From assembly GCA_027625915.1 (NCBI GenBank), contig JANTQA010000070.1, forward strand, positions 3,353,001 through 3,417,000: a stretch of DNA of 64,000 bases, read 5' to 3'. The translations under genes were made by a program, and so were the position numbers. The DNA is from Anaeramoeba flamelloides (lineage: Eukaryota; Metamonada; Anaeramoebidae). The notes beneath the pieces are model-generated. The model was not told where the DNA came from. It saw only the letters and a program-made list of their open reading frames with translations, and made no database searches. This document shows positions 1 through 12,345 of this stretch, in pieces. Each line of letters opens with the position of its first letter. The stretch's first letter is position 1.

Positions 1-955
1 CACTTATAGATTCTTGATTCAGATTTAAATTAACTTTTTAGGTTAGATCTATGATTTGTGTGAAATGGCTCAATAATATTAAATGTTTTTGTTTCAAAAA
101 TTTCGTCATAATTATAAAATTTCTGAGATATAGATTTTTTTCTCAAAATTCAAAAAATGAAATTTTACTTATTTTTTTTTGTCAAAAAATTACATTTTAA
201 TCTTTCAATATCTTCACAATTCTTTTTTAAAAATTTATTTAAAGATCCCTATTTCTTGTTTATATATTGTTGTCATCCCCTTGATTTGCTATTTTTATTT
301 CTACAGTCAGCCAATATTTTTTGCAGGAGTTAAATTTTAGTAATGGGTTAAAATAAAAAACACGGGTTATTTACACGACTGTAGAAAATAAAAAGTTGAG
401 AAAATTTGTTCCTGTAGGTCTTTTCTTTGAACTGAATTGGTTTTTGTGGTGACTACTATTTGTTATTGTGAGATCCCAGTTGTTTGATCTGAAACTTTAT
501 TTTGATTTTTTTTATAAATCAGTTTAGTCTTTTGAATTTCTTCAAAAATGTTTCCTTATATTCATAATTAAGAATCTTGTCAGATGATTATTTTCTGGTA
601 CGGTATTTTTTTACCTACTATATAATTGGGTTTGACTATTTTTTTACCTACCAGTGTTGTCGTTAAAACGTTCCATTTATACTGGTATTTGAATTTCAAA
701 TGGGAAAAATTTTTCATTTCCCTTTTCTATGTTTATTTATATAAATAGAATTCTCAAAGAAGCAGGGTTACAATTAGTGGTCCATTATCAACAAGAAATT
801 TAAAAATAAAGTGAAAATTATTCTCATTTAATATTGAAATAACAGTAAATTTATACCAAGATTTTTTTTTAATTTACTAATCCCTTCAATTTCATTGAGT
901 TAGATTTTAAAAAATGAGATAGTGTTGTACGTTTGTAGGAAATAAATTTGATATA
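1..955. other. Gene-free AT-rich flank
   Basis: No open frame of interest. Two short stretches recur elsewhere. The motif ACACGGGTTATT near 360-372 is also found, in both orientations, at 49155-49305. The stretch around 565-660 resembles 42800-42870. Both look like pieces of dispersed repeats rather than genes. Confidence 0.6.
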
Positions 956-1376
956 TAGTGATCAAAATAATACGTACCCAACAAATATAATCTGTGTTTC
1001 ATAATATAATCACATGATTTTTTTTTTCTTATTGTTCCAAGGAAACATCAAATGTAGTAACAACTAATGGTATACTTTAGTTCAAATCAATTCTAAAAGT
1101 AAACTCCTTGATATTTTCAATAAAATTGTAAATTAGGTTTACAATGAGTGAAATTTTTTCGAAAAATTTTTTTAATTTTTTTGATTGATGAAAATTTGTT
1201 TGAAAAATTTACTCTATTTTTGGAGAAAAATATTTGCAATTTGATCCTTCATTTTTCAGAATTTTATTTTTAAAATAATAGAATTTTAAGAAACCAATAC
1301 CATATTTTATTTAGGGTTTATTGTTGGTGACTTTTATTTTGTTAATGTGCAGGTCTTCTATCATTTAAAAACACGA
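956..1376 (+). mobile_element. MITE family A, degenerate copy
   Basis: The left end (TAGTGATCAAAATAATACG) follows a TA and matches the left ends of the copies at 2398 and 27877. The interior shares the same order of blocks: the 'ccaaggaaacatc' box, the 'aaaccaataccat' box and the 'aggtcttcta' box. The right inverted repeat is poorly preserved, so the end is approximate. It is non-autonomous with no transposase frame. TA flanks and CAGT-type ends suggest the Tc1/mariner superfamily. Confidence 0.65.
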
Positions 1377-1509
1377 TTTTTTTCGTATGAAGTACAGATT
1401 AATATTTTCGACAGACATTATTGTGAGAACTGGAATGATCTATTATAAATACCTTTTAGTTTGTATAGTATATTTTTACATAACTGAATTTTTCTTTAAT
1501 TGTAACGTT

Positions 1510-2030
1510 TTCCTGTCTTGTGAAAAAAAATTTAGAGTGAATTCGAAGTTTTTAATGGCTTTGAATTGATATTAGAAGAAAAAATTAATTATCGAAATTT
1601 CAAAATAGAAATCCTCTTTATCACATTTTCACTTTATTTTACATTTTTGCTTTATTTTTGGTTCTTTTTTATTGTTTTTGTTTATCACAAGATCGATAAT
1701 CACTTGGTAAAAATGCGTTATTTTAAAGTTATTGAAACTGTGAAAACATTTTTTGAGAAATAATATTGATTTAGAAAAGGATTTTATTTTGATCTATAAT
1801 AGAAGATCAATATGAGCTATAGTTATTTTTTCAAAATAGTTCACTAAGATTTTAAGTTTTTTCAATTTTTTAGAAAATTTATAGATTTTTTAGTGGTTTT
1901 CAGGTCCTGTATCAACTATTTTTAAGTGTTTATTATTCGGTTTATTTCTTATTTGTTCTTTAAGGTTCAATTATAAAAAATAATTAATATTTGATAAAAC
2001 TGTTGCGTATCATTTTACTGAAACAAATTT
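1510..2030 (+). mobile_element. MITE family B, partial copy
   Basis: From about 1535 the sequence runs parallel to 5905-6422 and to the reverse complement of 55820-56090. It shares the 'attagaagaaaaaa' block, the 'gatcgataatcacttggtaaaaatg' type block and a right end near AACTGTTGCGTATC. Two short open frames here (1387-1569 and 1566-1763) lie inside the repeat and are not regarded as genes. Confidence 0.6.
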
Positions 2031-2084
2031 TACATTATTATTAACCATTATAAAAAAAAATTTCAACATAGTTTTTAATTGGAT

Positions 2085-2397
2085 ACATTACTACAAATGA
2101 AAATTAAGATCAATTAAAAAAAGAATAAATAAATAAAAAAAGACAAAATGAAGTATTCAGCACAATAAGAGTTTTTTTCAAATTATCTTTTGCTATGGGA
2201 TTGTTCTTTGATTGATCTAATGATTAAAAATTTGTTCAAAAAATTCGACTATTTTGGAGATCTCAAAACCACACCAAGTATTCTGAATAAATAAAGTAGA
2301 TTTAAATTGTATTTGTTGGGTTGATTGGAAATAATATAGTGGGTTATTATTTGAAGTTAATTGGTTTCTTCTTTGAATAGATTTTAGTTTTCATTTA
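2085..2397 (+). repeat. Dispersed repeat family D, copy 1
   Basis: About 310 bp shared with 18940-19210 on the same strand and with 40640-40945 on the opposite strand. Shared landmarks are the 'aataaataaataaa' tract, 'gaagtattcag', 'ttggagatctcaaaa' and a 'gggttgattggaaataat' block. It abuts the left end of the family A element at 2398. No coding content or clear inverted repeats were seen. Confidence 0.6.
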
Positions 2398-2882
2398 CAG
2401 TGATCAAAATAATGCTACCAACGACTATAATACGTGTTTCAAAAATTTGTCCGTGCTTTTTTTTATTCTGGTACCAAGGGAACATCCAATCTACTACCAA
2501 ATAGTATACCTAAGTTCAAATCAATTTTGAAAGTAAAGGTCTGGTTATTTTTAGTAAAAGTTAAATTATTCATGCAAATAGTTGAAAATTTTCCATAATA
2601 TTCTCAATTTTCGTTTTTTTAAATTTTTTTATTATTTTGACCGATTAGTATTTTCAAAAAAATTTACCTCTATTTTTTGAGACAAATTTTGCAATTTGAT
2701 CCTACATTTTTCAGAATTTCTTTTTAAATAATAGAATTTTAAGAAACCAATACCATGTTTTTTTAGGATTTATTATTGGTTTCTTTAAATTGGTTAATGT
2801 ATAGGTCTTCTATAACAAAAAAACAGGCTTTTTATTGTGAAACATGCATTAAATTTTTTGGAACGCTATACTTTGACTACAG
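2398..2882 (+). mobile_element. MITE family A, intact ends with TA duplication
   Basis: The element is about 485 bp and is flanked by TA at 2396-2397 and 2883-2884. The left terminal repeat begins CAGTGATCAAAATAATGC. The right end reads TTTGACTACAG, whose complement aligns with the left for about 50 bp with mismatches, sharing a cgTGTTTCAAAA box. It is closely similar to 27877-28353. The 64-codon frame at 2776-2970 crosses the right end and is a chance frame. By duplication and ends it is probably a Tc1/mariner derivative. Confidence 0.8.
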
Positions 2883-2884
2883 TA

Positions 2885-4077
2885 CAGTAATGTTCCCAAT
2901 GAGAAACTGTGTTTCGCTTTTTTTCCAAAACGGTAATCTCACAACAAAATGTCAGGAATCTCGAAAATAATTCAACAATACTTTGAAGCATAAATTTGTC
3001 ATCTGTGTTTTATTGGAGATCGTCCTTAATAAAAAAAAAAAATTAACAGTTATTAACAAAAAATATTTTCAAAAACACAAATAAAAACAAAAAAACTGGT
3101 TTTTCAACATTCTGAACTCGAAAAAATAAATCTAATCAAACTAAACTTTTGTCTTGAAAAGTTCAATCTCTCAACCACATAAAAAATTTTTGTTCAATTA
3201 TCAATTAATTTTGTGAAGATCTATTCGTTTTTTGAACCAACCATTATCCAAATCTTTTGTGGCTAATTAAATCAATATTTTTCTTCATAAGTGGAAATTT
3301 TGAAAAAATAATAACAAAAAAAAAACTTTTCCAAAAGCTTGTCTTCAAATAACTTTTGTTGAAAAGAACCTTCATTTTCTCTTTATTCATTCAATTTTTC
3401 TCGAACTGATCATTCTTTTTGTTGACATTTTCCGCTTACCATTCCTAAATCAAGTTTCTAAATATTTTTTCACAACAACTAAATTCAACAAATCAAAACA
3501 CACAAACCAAAATTTCAAACCTTACACTCACTTCAAGATTTTGGAACAAGTGAAAATTTCTTTTCTTTTTTTCCAGCTTTTATTAAATGTAAAAAACAAT
3601 TTTAAGTTGAATATTTTATAAAGGAACACAAGATTCAAGAAGAAAAGTACTTTGAGTGGAATAAATGCTAAAACTGAAATTTTGATGTTATTTCATTAAT
3701 CATGGTAAATGGGTTACTTTTTTAGAAGGTAAATAAAGCCCAAAAAAAACATTTTTCTCTTTAATTTTTGAGTTTTTTTTTTGATTTGATAAAAATTAAT
3801 TTTACACAATTCTATTTCCAACAGAACTTCAAAACATTATCCAAATCTCTTATTTTCTACAAACACAAATTTGATTTTCGTCCATATCAAATGTCAAGGG
3901 ACAAGGTTCATAAACGAATACTTAAACGGCTCTTGAGGAATAAGTGATCACGTGCTTCAAAAACGTTGAAAGGAAGATTTCAACAATCTTTTGAGAAAAA
4001 CAAAAACCCAAATTTTGAAATGTCCAGTTTCCAATTTTTAGTAAATTCATTTTTTGAAAATTACTTGTTGATTTGAA
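2885..4077. other. Gene-free region upstream of the PPIP5K gene
   Basis: No open frame or repeat was recognised. Sequence near 3840-3960 is slightly richer in GC than the rest and may hold the 5' untranslated region or promoter of the gene that starts at 4078. No recognisable motif supports this. Confidence 0.4.
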
Positions 4078-4383
4078 ATGATCAAACAAAAATTAAAAAT
4101 TGGAGTTTTGGTGATGGAGAAAAAACTGGGAACCAAGTGGATGAAGAAAATACTTGTGCAACTGAAAAATTCAGACAAAATTAAGCTTGTCATCTGGACA
4201 AATGATATGATTCAGAATCAAACAATCGAAAACTGGCCAATTGTGGACGGTTTAATTACTCTTTACTCAAGCGGTTACCCGGTGAACAAAGGTTTGTTTA
4301 CAATACGATCTTCTTTCAACGTTGAAACATAAAAACGTTTTTACTTTTTTTTTTTTTTGTTTGTTGTTTTTTCTTTTGACAAT

Positions 4384-4430
<47 letters not shown>

Positions 4431-7400
4431 TATATATTATTGCAAAAGTGATTAGCTATGTAAATCGCCATCGGCCGTATTGTTGTAACAACCCTGAATT
4501 TTTTAAGGCAATGACAAACAGAGAATCGATTTATAAGGTACTGGATGAAATAGGTGTCGAGCATCCAAATTATTTGGTGTTAAACACAAAAGAAATCTCC
4601 AATGAAATCAATGAAGAAACAAATTGGATCACGTTTCATGGCAAAAAACTGGAAAAGCCTTTTGTTGAAAAGCCAATTGATTCTGAAAACCACAACATTC
4701 ATATCTATTTCAACTCAAAAGAAGGTAATTTTTAATCATCTTTTATCTTTTTAATTTTTCTGAAATAAAATAATTGATCAAAAGTGATTCAAAATGACAC
4801 AAAACCAACAAACTTTGCTTGAAATCCCATGGCTTTGGCAAACATTTGTGCTTTTCAAACTTTTCAAACACTTTCAGATCATTTACCAACGTTTCAAACA
4901 TTTTCCGACACTTTCAAATGGAAAAAGACATGTGATTTTTTGTTGCGTCAACCTGAATTGTTTTTGATCGTCAATTTTTTTAACAAAAATTCGCAAACTT
5001 TTTGTGTGTTGTATTTTTATTTAAATTGCTGTGATTTGTTATTTGTTATTTGTTATTTGTTATTTGTGATTTGTGATTTGTGATCGATTTTTAGTTTGGA
5101 AAAAACGATGAAAAACTGTCTTTTTCTGATTAACAAATGAAAATTTTTTTTCCAGTTATACAAATCATTTTTCCTTGTTGGGTGTAGGAAAACTCTCAAA
5201 ACCGCGATCAAATAAATTGAAAAATAATTTTATTGAGATTTAATTACGCTCTTCCTTTTTGAACTTTATATTAAAATTTAATTCGGGCAATTTGGTGTAA
5301 ACAGTATTACAAATCATATGTTTTTTCGTTGTCATTAAAAATAAAATTAAAATTAACTATCAAACCTAAAACGCAGAAATTTCAAAAAAAACCCATAAAA
5401 TTCAATTTTTCTGATCAATTGAAAAGATTAGTAAAAAGTTAAAAATTGATTCCCATTTTACAGACAAATATATAAATTATTGAGTAAACATTAACCGTTC
5501 TGATTGAGGCTTTATTGATTAATTATTCAAAATCCATCAATTTTAACCCTTTCGTAAATCCAGAAATTAAAACAATTCAAAAGCTGAAAAAAGTAATTGA
5601 GAAGATGACTGAAAATTAAAATCTATTTTATTTTGAATTATTCCAAATTTATTAGAAAAAATCTATTATGATAATTGTTTTGTTTTTACATTTATGAAAT
5701 CACATTGCTATTTTCTTTTGATCTTTTCTTTAATTGTTTTTTTCAAAAGTTTTGATTCAAAATTGGGTGACTTTGACAAGTTAGGACATTTTTTTTTTTC
5801 GATGGAATTGCCCAGCCTATGAAAATAATCATAAAATCTGGATATCTGAATTAAAAAAAATTAATAAACCATTTTCGAGTCAAAGTGGGCCCAGTTGTTT
5901 TTGAAGTGAATTACATGTGTTTAAAGGGTTTGAAAGGGTATTAGAAGAAAAAATTTAATTTTAGAAATTCCAAAATTGAAATCATATTTTCACATTTTGT
6001 TTTTTTCTTTTTTTTCACATTTTTTGAATTTTTTTTTATTGAAACGTAATTCATTTGTAAATTTTTTTTTAATTTTTTATTTTTATTGCAAGATCGATAT
6101 TCACTTGGTAAAAATGTGTTTTTCTAATATTATTGAAACTAAAAAATGATTGTAGAGAAATCATATTGATTTCTATTGAAAATTTTATTTGGATCTTCAA
6201 TAGGAGATCCAAATGAACATTGTTGTTTTTCTCAATATGTCACCTAAGAATTTGGGTTTTTCAATTTTTCAGAAAATTCATTGATTAATTAGTTTTATTT
6301 CAGGCGGATGTCAACTATTCTTGGATGTTATAACTACTTATTTCTTTTGTTATTAAATCTTCAAAAGTCATTTATAAAAAATAATTGATATTTGGAAAAA
6401 ACTGTTGGGTACCTTTGACTGAAACAAAGTTTATTTCTAATATATTAAAAAATATTATTATTATTACTATTTTTGATATTATTATAAAAACAGATTCACC
6501 ATATCTAGTATTCCTAGTGGGCAATAAACTTATTTTTGGGTCTTTAACTAAATTTATAAATAAAAATTTAGGAATTTGGGTAGTGCCTATCTTTTCCAGA
6601 ATTCAAAAGAACTAAGTATAATATATGAGATTTTACTTATCCTTTTAAATTCTGGAAAAGCTAACGGCGGTTTTCCTGAATTTAAAAGAATAGAGAAAAC
6701 ACTTAGATTCTACTCAATTCTTTTTATAACTAATATAAAAAACTCTAAATAAATTCAGGGTTTCGGTAAGTTCCATAGAGTGCCGTCAAGTGCCTAGGTT
6801 TTCTTGGGGTTTTCTGTTTTATTCTGTTAAGTGTTCTAGGTTTTTTTGAGGTTTTCTATTTTATTTGTGAAGTGTTCTAGGTTTTTTTTACTTTTCGAAA
6901 TAAACAGAAAATTCTAATAAATTTTCGGTTTATTTCGAAAAGTAAAAAAAACCTAACAAACATCTATTGATTTTACAAATAAATAGAAAACTCAAAAAAA
7001 CCTAACGAAAATCTATTGATTTTCCAAATAAACAGAAAACTCAAGAAAACCTAACAGCGATTTTTTTTTTAATTTTTGAAATAAACCTAAAATTTATTTA
7101 ATTTTCGGTTTAATTTTTCAAATTAATAAAAACCCGAACGACAAATAAGAGTAATTAAAAACTCCCCCGTTAAATAATAAAAAAAAGTCAGGACATTTTT
7201 TTAAACGGGAAAAGTTAAAAAAAAAAACTGATTTACATGTGTTGTGACCGCGTATACTAAAGAGGTTTCCAAAAAAAGGGGATTTAGATTTTTCAGATTT
7301 AAATATTTATTTATCTTACCACATCTGAAAAATCTTTAATTATTAAAACCAAAAAAACTAAATATAAAATAAACTTTAAAATAATGAAAAGAATCATTTA

Positions 7401-9191
7401 TTTTATTTAATTAATTTGATTTGTACCAAAAATTTAAATAATCATAAAATTTATAATTAAAATTTATTTTGTTGCAATTAAATCCTTTTTAAAAATAAAA
7501 TTTCTGATCGATCACAAAAAAATAAAAAGTAAAAACAAAAAAAAAAAATTAAATACTGATAATTAAATCAAAATTATCAGACACTTTAATTTAAACCTTC
7601 TCTACACATGTATTGGAAGATTGATATTTTCCCTTTGTTGGTTCATAAGTTTCCCCTTGTTATGTTAAAGTAAATAGACATTAAAAAAGAACAAGTATAT
7701 TTAATAAAGAAGAAATATTATAAACTCACCCCCCCCCAAAAAAAAAAAAAATTAATTTAAAAGAGGAAAGTATTTATTACTTATTTTACAACACAATTTG
7801 AATTTGATTCCAAAAAATGAAACAAATAAATATTTTTTCAAAAAAAATAGAAAGCCATAATTTTATTCAAAAAAGCAACAAAATAATTATTTGGAAAAAT
7901 TTTGGAAAAAAGTAAATAATAAAAAATGAAATTATTTTTTTAACAAAAGACAATAAAGGATTCTAAAGCAAATATCTGTTGAGAAATAAAGACGGGTGAT
8001 AATGAGTTGAGTAGAAAAAAAAATTTTTTTTATTCAGGTAAATCTCGTTTTAAAAAAAAATTTTTTTATTAAGGTAAATTTTGTATCAAAAAAAAAAAAT
8101 TTAAAAACAAGTAATGTAAATGCCTTGCTCATAAGAGGAAGTAGAATTCATACTAATGAAATCAATTACTGATCACACTTTCAGAAATTAGTAATTGTTT
8201 TAAGGGAATATTTTTTTGATTTGAAAAGACTTTTTTTTATGGTTAATAAAAACCATTATTATTAGAAAAAGAATGTTTAAAGATTCAAACAAGTTGCATG
8301 GATAGTGAAATGAATAAAAATTGAAATCATCCTTAAAAAATATCAAAAACAGAAATGTTTTTTTTAATATTAGTAAATTTCCAACTTTTACCATTTTTAC
8401 TTAATAAATATCAATAAGAATTCGAAATTTAGATTATTTCTTTGGGTACAGCCTTTATTTATTATTCGCATTTATAATTATTAATGAGTTGTTTTCTGAT
8501 ATTATAAATGATAAATAATGGTTAACATTTCAAGTAGTGAATGGTTCTAATTTAGGTTTTTCTTCTAGAATTTATTTCATTTGATTTTTTTTTTCAATAA
8601 TCGAATTTAGAAATCCAAAAATGATAATAAATTCGAAATTTAATAATTTAATATAATAATTTACTCAATAATATATTTTTTAAATTTTGAAATAAATTTT
8701 TCTCATAACTTTTACAAATTTTCAAACAATTAGGCGGAGGTAAAACAAAAATTTTTCGAAAAAAAGCAGGAAGAAAAAACCAATTTTATTCAAATGGCGA
8801 AATTCGTCGTAATGGTAAATATATATATGAAGAATTTATTGAACAGCAGGAGCCCATTGACATAAAGGTGTATGCGATTGGGCAAAAGTATGTATATGCA
8901 GAAAAACGGTCGTCATTAATGCAAGAGGGACTTCTTCAAATCGACGAATACGGAAGAGAATTACGTGAAGTATTTAAATTATCAGAAAAGGAAAAGGAAT
9001 TTGCAGCGAAAATTACACAAGCCTTTGGACAGTTTATTTGTGGGTTTGATATCGTAAGGGGGAAGGATGGAAGGTCTGTTGTAATCGATATAAATGGCTG
9101 GTCTTTTGTAAAATCAGAATTTTCAAATGAATATTTCGAGAATTGTGGCAGATTACTTGTTGAATTATTTCTAACGAATTGCAAGAAATAA
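4078..9191 (+). CDS. Diphosphoinositol pentakisphosphate kinase (PPIP5K/VIP1), kinase domain only
   Basis: The product should add a pyrophosphate to InsP6 or 5-InsP7 through an ATP-grasp kinase domain. Exons are 4078-4291, 4449-4724 and 8734-9191; phases agree and give 315 residues. Family motifs appear in order: a VLVMEKK start strand (10-16), NWPIVDGLI, FVEKPIDSENHN (143-154), GGGKTKIFRK (164-173), YIYEEF (193-198), IDIKVY, AEKRSS, GFDIVRG (267-273) and DINGWSF (282-288), the last two holding the metal-binding acidic residues. Usual PPIP5Ks exceed 1000 residues because a histidine-phosphatase-like domain follows. Here a TAA comes directly after the kinase fold, and no phosphatase motif is seen downstream. 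Intron 1 contains a 41-nt T run; intron 2 is 4009 nt and holds transposable sequence. Identity is near certain; activity is inferred. Confidence 0.93.
4387..4427. repeat. 41-nt T homopolymer in PPIP5K intron 1
   Basis: An uninterrupted run of T followed by a short TA stretch, ending 21 nt before the 3' splice site at 4448. It may serve as an extreme polypyrimidine tract. It also creates a misleading open frame on both strands. Confidence 0.9.
4725..5874. other. PPIP5K intron 2, proximal part
   Basis: There is no exon between the splice donor at 4725 and the MITE at 5875. The 84-codon frame at 4829-5083 is made of simple repeats: a CTTTCAAAC-like repeat around 4850-4920 and seven or so TTTGTTA/TTTGTGA units at 5036-5086. 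Confidence 0.6.
5036..5086 (+). repeat. Heptanucleotide tandem repeat
   Basis: About seven head-to-tail copies of TTTGTTA drifting to TTTGTGA, inside the second PPIP5K intron. Confidence 0.8.
5875..6422 (+). mobile_element. MITE family B, near-complete copy in PPIP5K intron 2
   Basis: The left end reads GTCAAAGTGGGCCCAGTTG. The right end reads AACTGTTGGGTACCTTTGAC, whose complement matches the left end over roughly 22 bp. Interior blocks match 1535-2030 (same strand) and 55820-56090 (opposite strand). It is about 548 bp and non-coding. It lies wholly within an intron, in the sense orientation. Confidence 0.7.
6591..6660. repeat. Hairpin-forming inverted repeat
   Basis: CTTTTCCAGAATTCAAAAG is matched, in reverse complement and with one or two mismatches, by 6635-6660 ending TTCTGGAAAAG. 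A third related piece follows at 6670-6700 (CCTGAATTTAAAAGAA). It lies just upstream of the larger foldback in the same intron. Confidence 0.8.
6790..7130. repeat. Large foldback built of tandem units
   Basis: About three tandem units of some 45 bp on the left (each with CTAGGTTTT and GTTTTCT boxes) face about three reverse-complement units on the right (AGAAAACTCAA, AAACCTAAC). The centre, about 6882-6958, is a nearly perfect hairpin with arms of about 35 bp around CGAAATAAACAG and a six-base loop CTAATA. A second, smaller hairpin of related sequence follows at about 7065-7130. It is intronic and non-coding. In PPIP5K pre-mRNA it would form a long stem. Confidence 0.8.
7131..8733. other. PPIP5K intron 2, distal part
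   Basis: Very AT-rich with an eight-base C run near 7729-7736 followed by poly(A). The stretch 8440-8530 looks like the reverse complement of sequence shared by 9600-9750 and 36580-36720. No exon was found before the splice acceptor ending at 8733. Confidence 0.5.
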
Positions 9192-12100
9192 TTGGGTTTT
9201 TTTTTTTAATTTTTTTCATTATACTCTTTAGAGATAATTTAAATTAATATTATCCTAATTTTGAATAAAATTAGATCAAAAACAATTTTTTTAAATGTAT
9301 TAACATATGATAAATAAACACAAAATTTTTTTTTTTTTTTTATTGAGTAAAAATATTTTCTTTGAGGTAATTATCCCACATGTGAACAAAAATTTATTTG
9401 CTCATTTTTCATCTTTATTTTTTGATAAACTTGTGATTTTTTTCATCAATGGTGATACTTTTCCAGTATACCCTCAAGAATCAGGAAACTTGATAATATA
9501 TTTGAAGTTTTAAATGACATCAAATTCTATTTAATTAAGTTTGAATTCAAAATTTTTAACAAACCAAAATTTGATTTGTGAAAAAAAAACCTTATTTAAT
9601 CAATTCAAGAAGAAATACCAAATTAGAACCACATACTAATTGGAATGTTAATAATTATTTATAAATTACAATATGAATAAAACAAAAAAAAAAATAATTA
9701 TAAATGCGAATACAAATCAATAAAGTGTGTGTTAAGAATTTTGGAGATGAGCAAAACAAAAAAATAAGATGATAAATTTGTTAAAAAGTCTATTAGGAAT
9801 TATTGATCGATCAAATGGTAGATACTATCAAATAATTTTATTTGGGTTATTCTCTTTTGAAGAACACTAACTTTAACTTAAATCAATGGTTGAAAAAAAT
9901 TCATGATCTAATGGAAACAGGTTACTTAATTCGAAAAATTACATGAAAACTAAAAAAGAAAAAGATGAAAAAATGATTTTCATATTTTTCAAAAAATCAA
10001 AATTATTTCATATTTCAATATAATTATTTTTATGATTATTCTTTGAAACTGTTTTAACTCTGTGGAAGTTTTTTATTTTTAGTATAAATCTTTGGGGATG
10101 TTTTTGTTTATTTGAATTTGAAAAATAATTTTACAATTTCGCCCTGGTGTTTCAATACCTTATCACAAACATTCTATTTTTAAATAAAATAGAATATTAC
10201 AAAATATACGGAAAAAAATTTCAAATTTCCTGATTCTTAAGGGTATATTGTAAAAGTATCACCATTGATGAGAAAATCAGAATTTGAAAAAAAAAAAAAA
10301 TGTTAATTAATCAACAAATACTTTTAAAAAGGTGTAATATGTCCATACGACCCAAAAAACACTAAAAATGGAAATCTGATCAAATTCCTTCCATTAAAAA
10401 CAGTAAAAAAAACAAATTAAAAAAAAAAAAATTAATAAAGTTTCGATTTGACTATTTCTTGAAAACATTTTTTGCCAAAATCCTTGAATTCAAAGTTGAA
10501 ATTATGTATATTTTTAGTTACACTTTCTTGTTTTAACTCATTTACTAAAACAAATTCTTAATTATGCGAATTTTATTTTCACAAAAGGGACTAATTTATT
10601 CTTCAAATGTTTTTTTTTTTTTATATGGTAAAACTGAAAAAAAAGTTAAACTAAAAAGATAAAAATTCTGGAAAAGTATTCTAATTTAATATATTCGTCT
10701 ATTCTTTGATTTCGAAATTTACTCAACACCAATTTTTCAAAAAAAATAAAAAAGTGTACAGTAATTTCAAAAAATATTTTAGATATTCAGAGGCTGATAG
10801 TGTTTTTATTCTAAAAAAAATTATCGCAGTGGTTAATTGAATTAATTTATAAGCTATATTACGAAAAATATTAATCAGAAACAATTAACTATTAATTTTA
10901 TTAAGGATATTTTAAGAAATATTTAAAATTATTAACTCAAACTATTTTTTTTTTTATTATTATCTTTTGTTTTAAGGAAAAAGTTTCTTTCTTGATAGTG
11001 ATATAGTCAAAAAGAATATAATTATACATAAAAATCTTTCAAGAAAACCTTATTTAAATGGATTACGATTCTTCTTTTGATTTATTTATATAGACGTTTT
11101 TTGTTTATTTTTGTTTATATTACATAATTTTAAACTTTCAAAATTAAAATCTTGAATTGCATGAAGAAAATATCAAATAAAACATTTTTTTAAACTTAAA
11201 GTGGTTTTTATGTGAATTATATTTTTTTTTTTTTAAAAAAAGTCTTCTATTTATGCAAATATAGAGATTAGATATTAAACAGAACAAGTACAATGTATAA
11301 AAATAAAAATTATTTTCCTTTGATATATTTTTTTTAGAAAAAATTATACCAGCTAATTTTAATGTAAAGAAATATGATAGAATAAATGAACTCATACAGA
11401 AAAAATTAAAAAATTAAAAATTCAATATATTCATCTTGGAAGATTATATACAATTTGTTTTACAGATTCTTAAATCATGAAGATATTAAACAAAATAATA
11501 TGAAAAATACTCATACATTGATTTCTATTTTTCTTTTTAAAAACTTGTGATGCCAAATATTAATGGAATCAATCAGACTTCAAACATATTTTACAGAAAA
11601 AAAAAAAAACTTTTAAAACCCTTCAAAAAATTTATTTATAATTGTTTTACAAAATATTATTATCAGATCAATAGTTTTTTTAAAAAAATACTTCTACATA
11701 AACAAGATATTTTGAATCACATTGTTTTTTTTTCAATGGATTGTTTCTTAAAAAAAGCTACCATATTATTTTAATTTGTAATCTTTTTGTAAAATTTTTA
11801 AAAAAATTGATATCTATTGCAAAATCAAAAAAAAATTTAAAATTGTGAATTATATTCAACAAAAATTTTTCTCTGAATTCTATCAAAACTTTACATTTAA
11901 AGTTTCATATTTTAATAAAAAAATGGTTCACCAATTGTCCAAAATGATACAAAATAATTAAATTCACAGAAAATTAATCCTATACAAAAAAAAAAAGAAA
12001 GTATTATTTTCACAAGTTATAAATTGTGTGAAAATTGTGTTGATTATAACTCATGGGGGAGTTAAAACAGCGCTGATGATTTTAAAAGTAAGTACGTAAA

Positions 12101-12345
12101 GTTTTTTGAAATATTATTGATTTTGATATTATTTTTTTGACTTTAGTAGTTAATCAAATAAATAATTTTGATTTGATAAGAATAGAAGAACAATTAGCTC
12201 TATATTCAAAGGTACAGCATTTTAAAAGAGTTTTGTTACAATCAAATTTTTTAAAAAAAACTTTTTGAAGGTGTGTTGTATTTGTTTTTTCTATAATTAC
12301 AATCGAAAATAGTTTGAAATTCTTATGACATTTAATATCTATATA
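9192..12345. other. Gene-free region after PPIP5K, with dispersed repeat
   Basis: No gene was recognised. The stretch 9600-9750 recurs at 36580-36720 (shared 'aataattatttata' and 'attttggggagag/gagatgag' blocks). A split inverted repeat (9433-9506 and 10222-10285) is listed separately. Open frames such as 11144-11395 and 11547-11774 are homopolymer-rich and show no protein character. Confidence 0.5.
9433..10285. mobile_element. Foldback element family F, long copy
   Basis: The left arm, 9433-9506 (gtGATACTTTTCCAGTATA, then CAGGAAACTTGATAATA), is complemented by the right arm 10222-10285 (TTTCCTGATTCTTAAGGG, then AAAGTATCACCATTGATG). The same arm sequence occurs at 21231-21624 and 39921-40238, each time as a facing pair. 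The spacer here is over 700 bp, longer than in the other copies, so another repeat probably inserted (9600-9750 is shared with 36580). No coding frame was found. Confidence 0.7.

Noticed and set aside
4316-4735. Open frames of 82-137 codons on both strands spanning the 41-T run
   Set aside because: They are the homopolymer read as poly-Phe or poly-Lys plus part of the real PPIP5K exon 2; the spliced model explains the conserved residues.
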